NCBI GenBank assembly: GCA_016713535.1
Contig: JADJOY010000017.1
Location: 159,234-223,233, forward strand
Source of the DNA: Deltaproteobacteria bacterium
GTDB lineage: Bacteria; JADJOY01
Direction of reading: 5' to 3'
Length of the DNA stretch: 64,000 nucleotides
Below the pieces are notes generated by a model, which saw only the letters and a list, made by a program, of their open reading frames with translations, had not been told where the DNA came from and ran no database searches. The translations under genes and the position numbers were made by a program. How positions within the stretch are numbered: the first letter of the stretch is position 1; every line of letters starts with the position of its first letter. Below are positions 63,049 to 64,000 of the stretch, in pieces.

Positions 63049-64000
63049 CGCGGCTCCTCCAGATCTCCGATCCCCACTTCGGCACCGAGCGCCCACCGGT
63101 GGTCGAGGCGCTGGTGCGCTGGGTGGGCGAGCACCGCCCCGACGTCCTGGTGCTCTCGGGCGACATCACGCAGCGCGCCCGCCGCACCCAGTTCCGCGCC
63201 GCGCGCGCCTTCCTCGATCGCCTCGGCGTCGCCACGAACCTGGTGATCCCCGGCAACCACGACATCCCGCTCTTCGCGCTCTGGACGCGGCTCTTCCACC
63301 CCTACGAGCACCAGCTCCGCGAGCTCGGCGGCGAGCTCGAGCCCGCGTTCGAGACGAGCGACCTGCTCATCGTCACCGTGAACACCACGCGCTGGTACCG
63401 GCACGTCGACGGCGAGGTGTCGAGCGAGCAGGTCGAGCGCGTCGCCGCGCGCCTCGAGCGCGCGACACCCGCGCAGCTCCGCGTCGTCGTCACCCACCAG
63501 CCCGTCGCCGTGGTGCGGCGTCAGGACGAGCACAACCTGCTGCATGGCCGCTTGCCCGCCGTACGCCGCTGGGCCGCCGCCGGCGCCGACCTCATCCTCG
63601 GCGGGCACATCCACCTGCCGTTCGTCGCCGCGCTCCACGAGCAGATGCCCGACCTGCCGCGCGCCGTGTGGGCCGTGCAGGCCGGCACCGCGCTCTCGCG
63701 GCGGATCCGCCACCAGGCCGACAACTCGATCAACCTGATCGACGCCGGCACCTCCGAGAGCGGCGAGCGCCGTGCCGCGGTCGAGCGCTGGGACTACGTC
63801 GCGCCCGGCGAACGCTTCGAGCTCGCCGACGCCCACCGGTTCGAAGTTCCCCTGAGGAACGGGGCCTCCGGCGGAGGGCAGCGGCGGCCGACGCCGCGCT
63901 CCAGCCGATCGTCCGCGATCCTGGGGGAGGCGCGCGCCGCGCGCCCGGCGACACGCCCCGGCGCTCCCACCGCCGCATCCGCGGATCCCAGTACGCACCC
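63045..64000 (+). CDS. Calcineurin-like metallophosphoesterase (3' end beyond window)
   Basis: ATG 63045 overlaps the lipid kinase stop. The protein has the metallophosphoesterase metal motifs D9/H11 (SDPHFG), GDITQRA with D40, GNHD with N71 and H72, THQPV and GGHIHLP. Such enzymes cleave phosphomonoesters or diesters with two metals; lipid A precursor hydrolases and cyclic-nucleotide diesterases are relatives. The frame stays open through the repeat block from about 63861 to the window edge, so the true end is unknown and the last about 46 residues seen are repeat-derived. Coupling to the lipid kinase suggests lipid metabolism. Confidence 0.85.
   Translation, partial: MTRLLQISDPHFGTERPPVVEALVRWVGEHRPDVLVLSGDITQRARRTQFRAARAFLDRLGVATNLVIPGNHDIPLFALWTRLFHPYEHQLRELGGELEPAFETSDLLIVTVNTTRWYRHVDGEVSSEQVERVAARLERATPAQLRVVVTHQPVAVVRRQDEHNLLHGRLPAVRRWAAAGADLILGGHIHLPFVAALHEQMPDLPRAVWAVQAGTALSRRIRHQADNSINLIDAGTSESGERRAAVERWDYVAPGERFELADAHRFEVPLRNGASGGGQRRPTPRSSRSSAILGEARAARPATRPGAPTAASADPSTH
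63861..64000. repeat. Repeat block at the right edge
   Basis: A degraded CTCCAG-tailed hairpin (about 63880-63905), a GGGAGG-headed GCGCGC-rich module with CCCGGCGACACGCC tail (about 63923-63960) and the CCGCATCCGCGGATCC...GTAC piece occur in the same order as in the 57-kb units. It lies within the open frame of the phosphoesterase gene. Confidence 0.78.

Overview
The window is very GC-rich bacterial chromosome with dense, mostly co-oriented genes, frequent GTG/TTG starts and many 4-nt stop/start overlaps (ATGA or GTGA). The gene set is Gram-negative: lipoproteins, signal peptidase I, rsmA, nadA, xerD, a sigma-54 activator, and a trpS-scpA-scpB-rluB block. Together with cobalamin-dependent radical SAM proteins and many alkaline-phosphatase-superfamily enzymes this suggests a deltaproteobacterial-grade organism (Myxococcota, Desulfobacterota or Binatota-like). 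That placement is inference from gene content only.

Layout. 0-11.3 kb: a radical SAM / glycosyltransferase cluster with a cobalamin-binding radical SAM protein coupled to two tandem TFIIB-type zinc-ribbon proteins, two further radical SAM proteins, three family-4-type glycosyltransferases, a GT2/DUF2304 pair and two small paralogous membrane proteins, one of the DUF5989 type. 11.3-18.4 kb: housekeeping genes xerD, CCA/poly(A) nucleotidyltransferase, trpS (iron-sulfur type), scpA, scpB, an almost purely acidic small ORF and rluB. 18-25.3 kb: a GT-C-like membrane protein, initiator tRNA-Met with its own promoter and terminator, a sigma-54 response regulator facing a frame-broken hybrid histidine kinase, and an ABC substrate-binding-like protein. 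25.8-37.7 kb: a CRP-like regulator, SDR oxidoreductase, a stand-alone ribosomal protein L3 gene, a lipoprotein DsbA-like foldase, a primary-like sigma factor, lepB, two zinc-ribbon proteins and a nuclease/lamin-tail lipoprotein. 37.9-46.2 kb: a small MITE-like element, then an exported operon of two phosphatase/sulfatase-fold enzymes around a TPR protein and a propeller-like protein, followed by a REC-histidine kinase. 46.2-64 kb: nadA, nth, rsmA, an MFS/spermidine-synthase-like/TPR fusion, acyl-CoA synthetase, amrS, toxin-antitoxin-like genes, a lipid kinase and a metallophosphoesterase, interspersed with palindromic repeats.

The most unusual feature is that repeat system. From about 46 kb onward nearly every gene boundary carries short hairpins with a fixed head (CTGGAG or GGGAGG) and a fixed loop, while the stem changes from copy to copy and stays perfectly paired. 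The loop often contains bases complementary to the head, so a pseudoknot is possible. The hairpins occur singly, as inverted pairs, and in two tandem arrays (period about 136 bp at 46.2-47.2 kb; about 250 bp at 57.3-59.1 kb). One inverted pair lies inside the N-terminal coding region of nth.

Many otherwise well-conserved genes contain single-base frame breaks, most of them in short G or C runs. This looks like residual consensus error, although real decay cannot be excluded from sequence alone.
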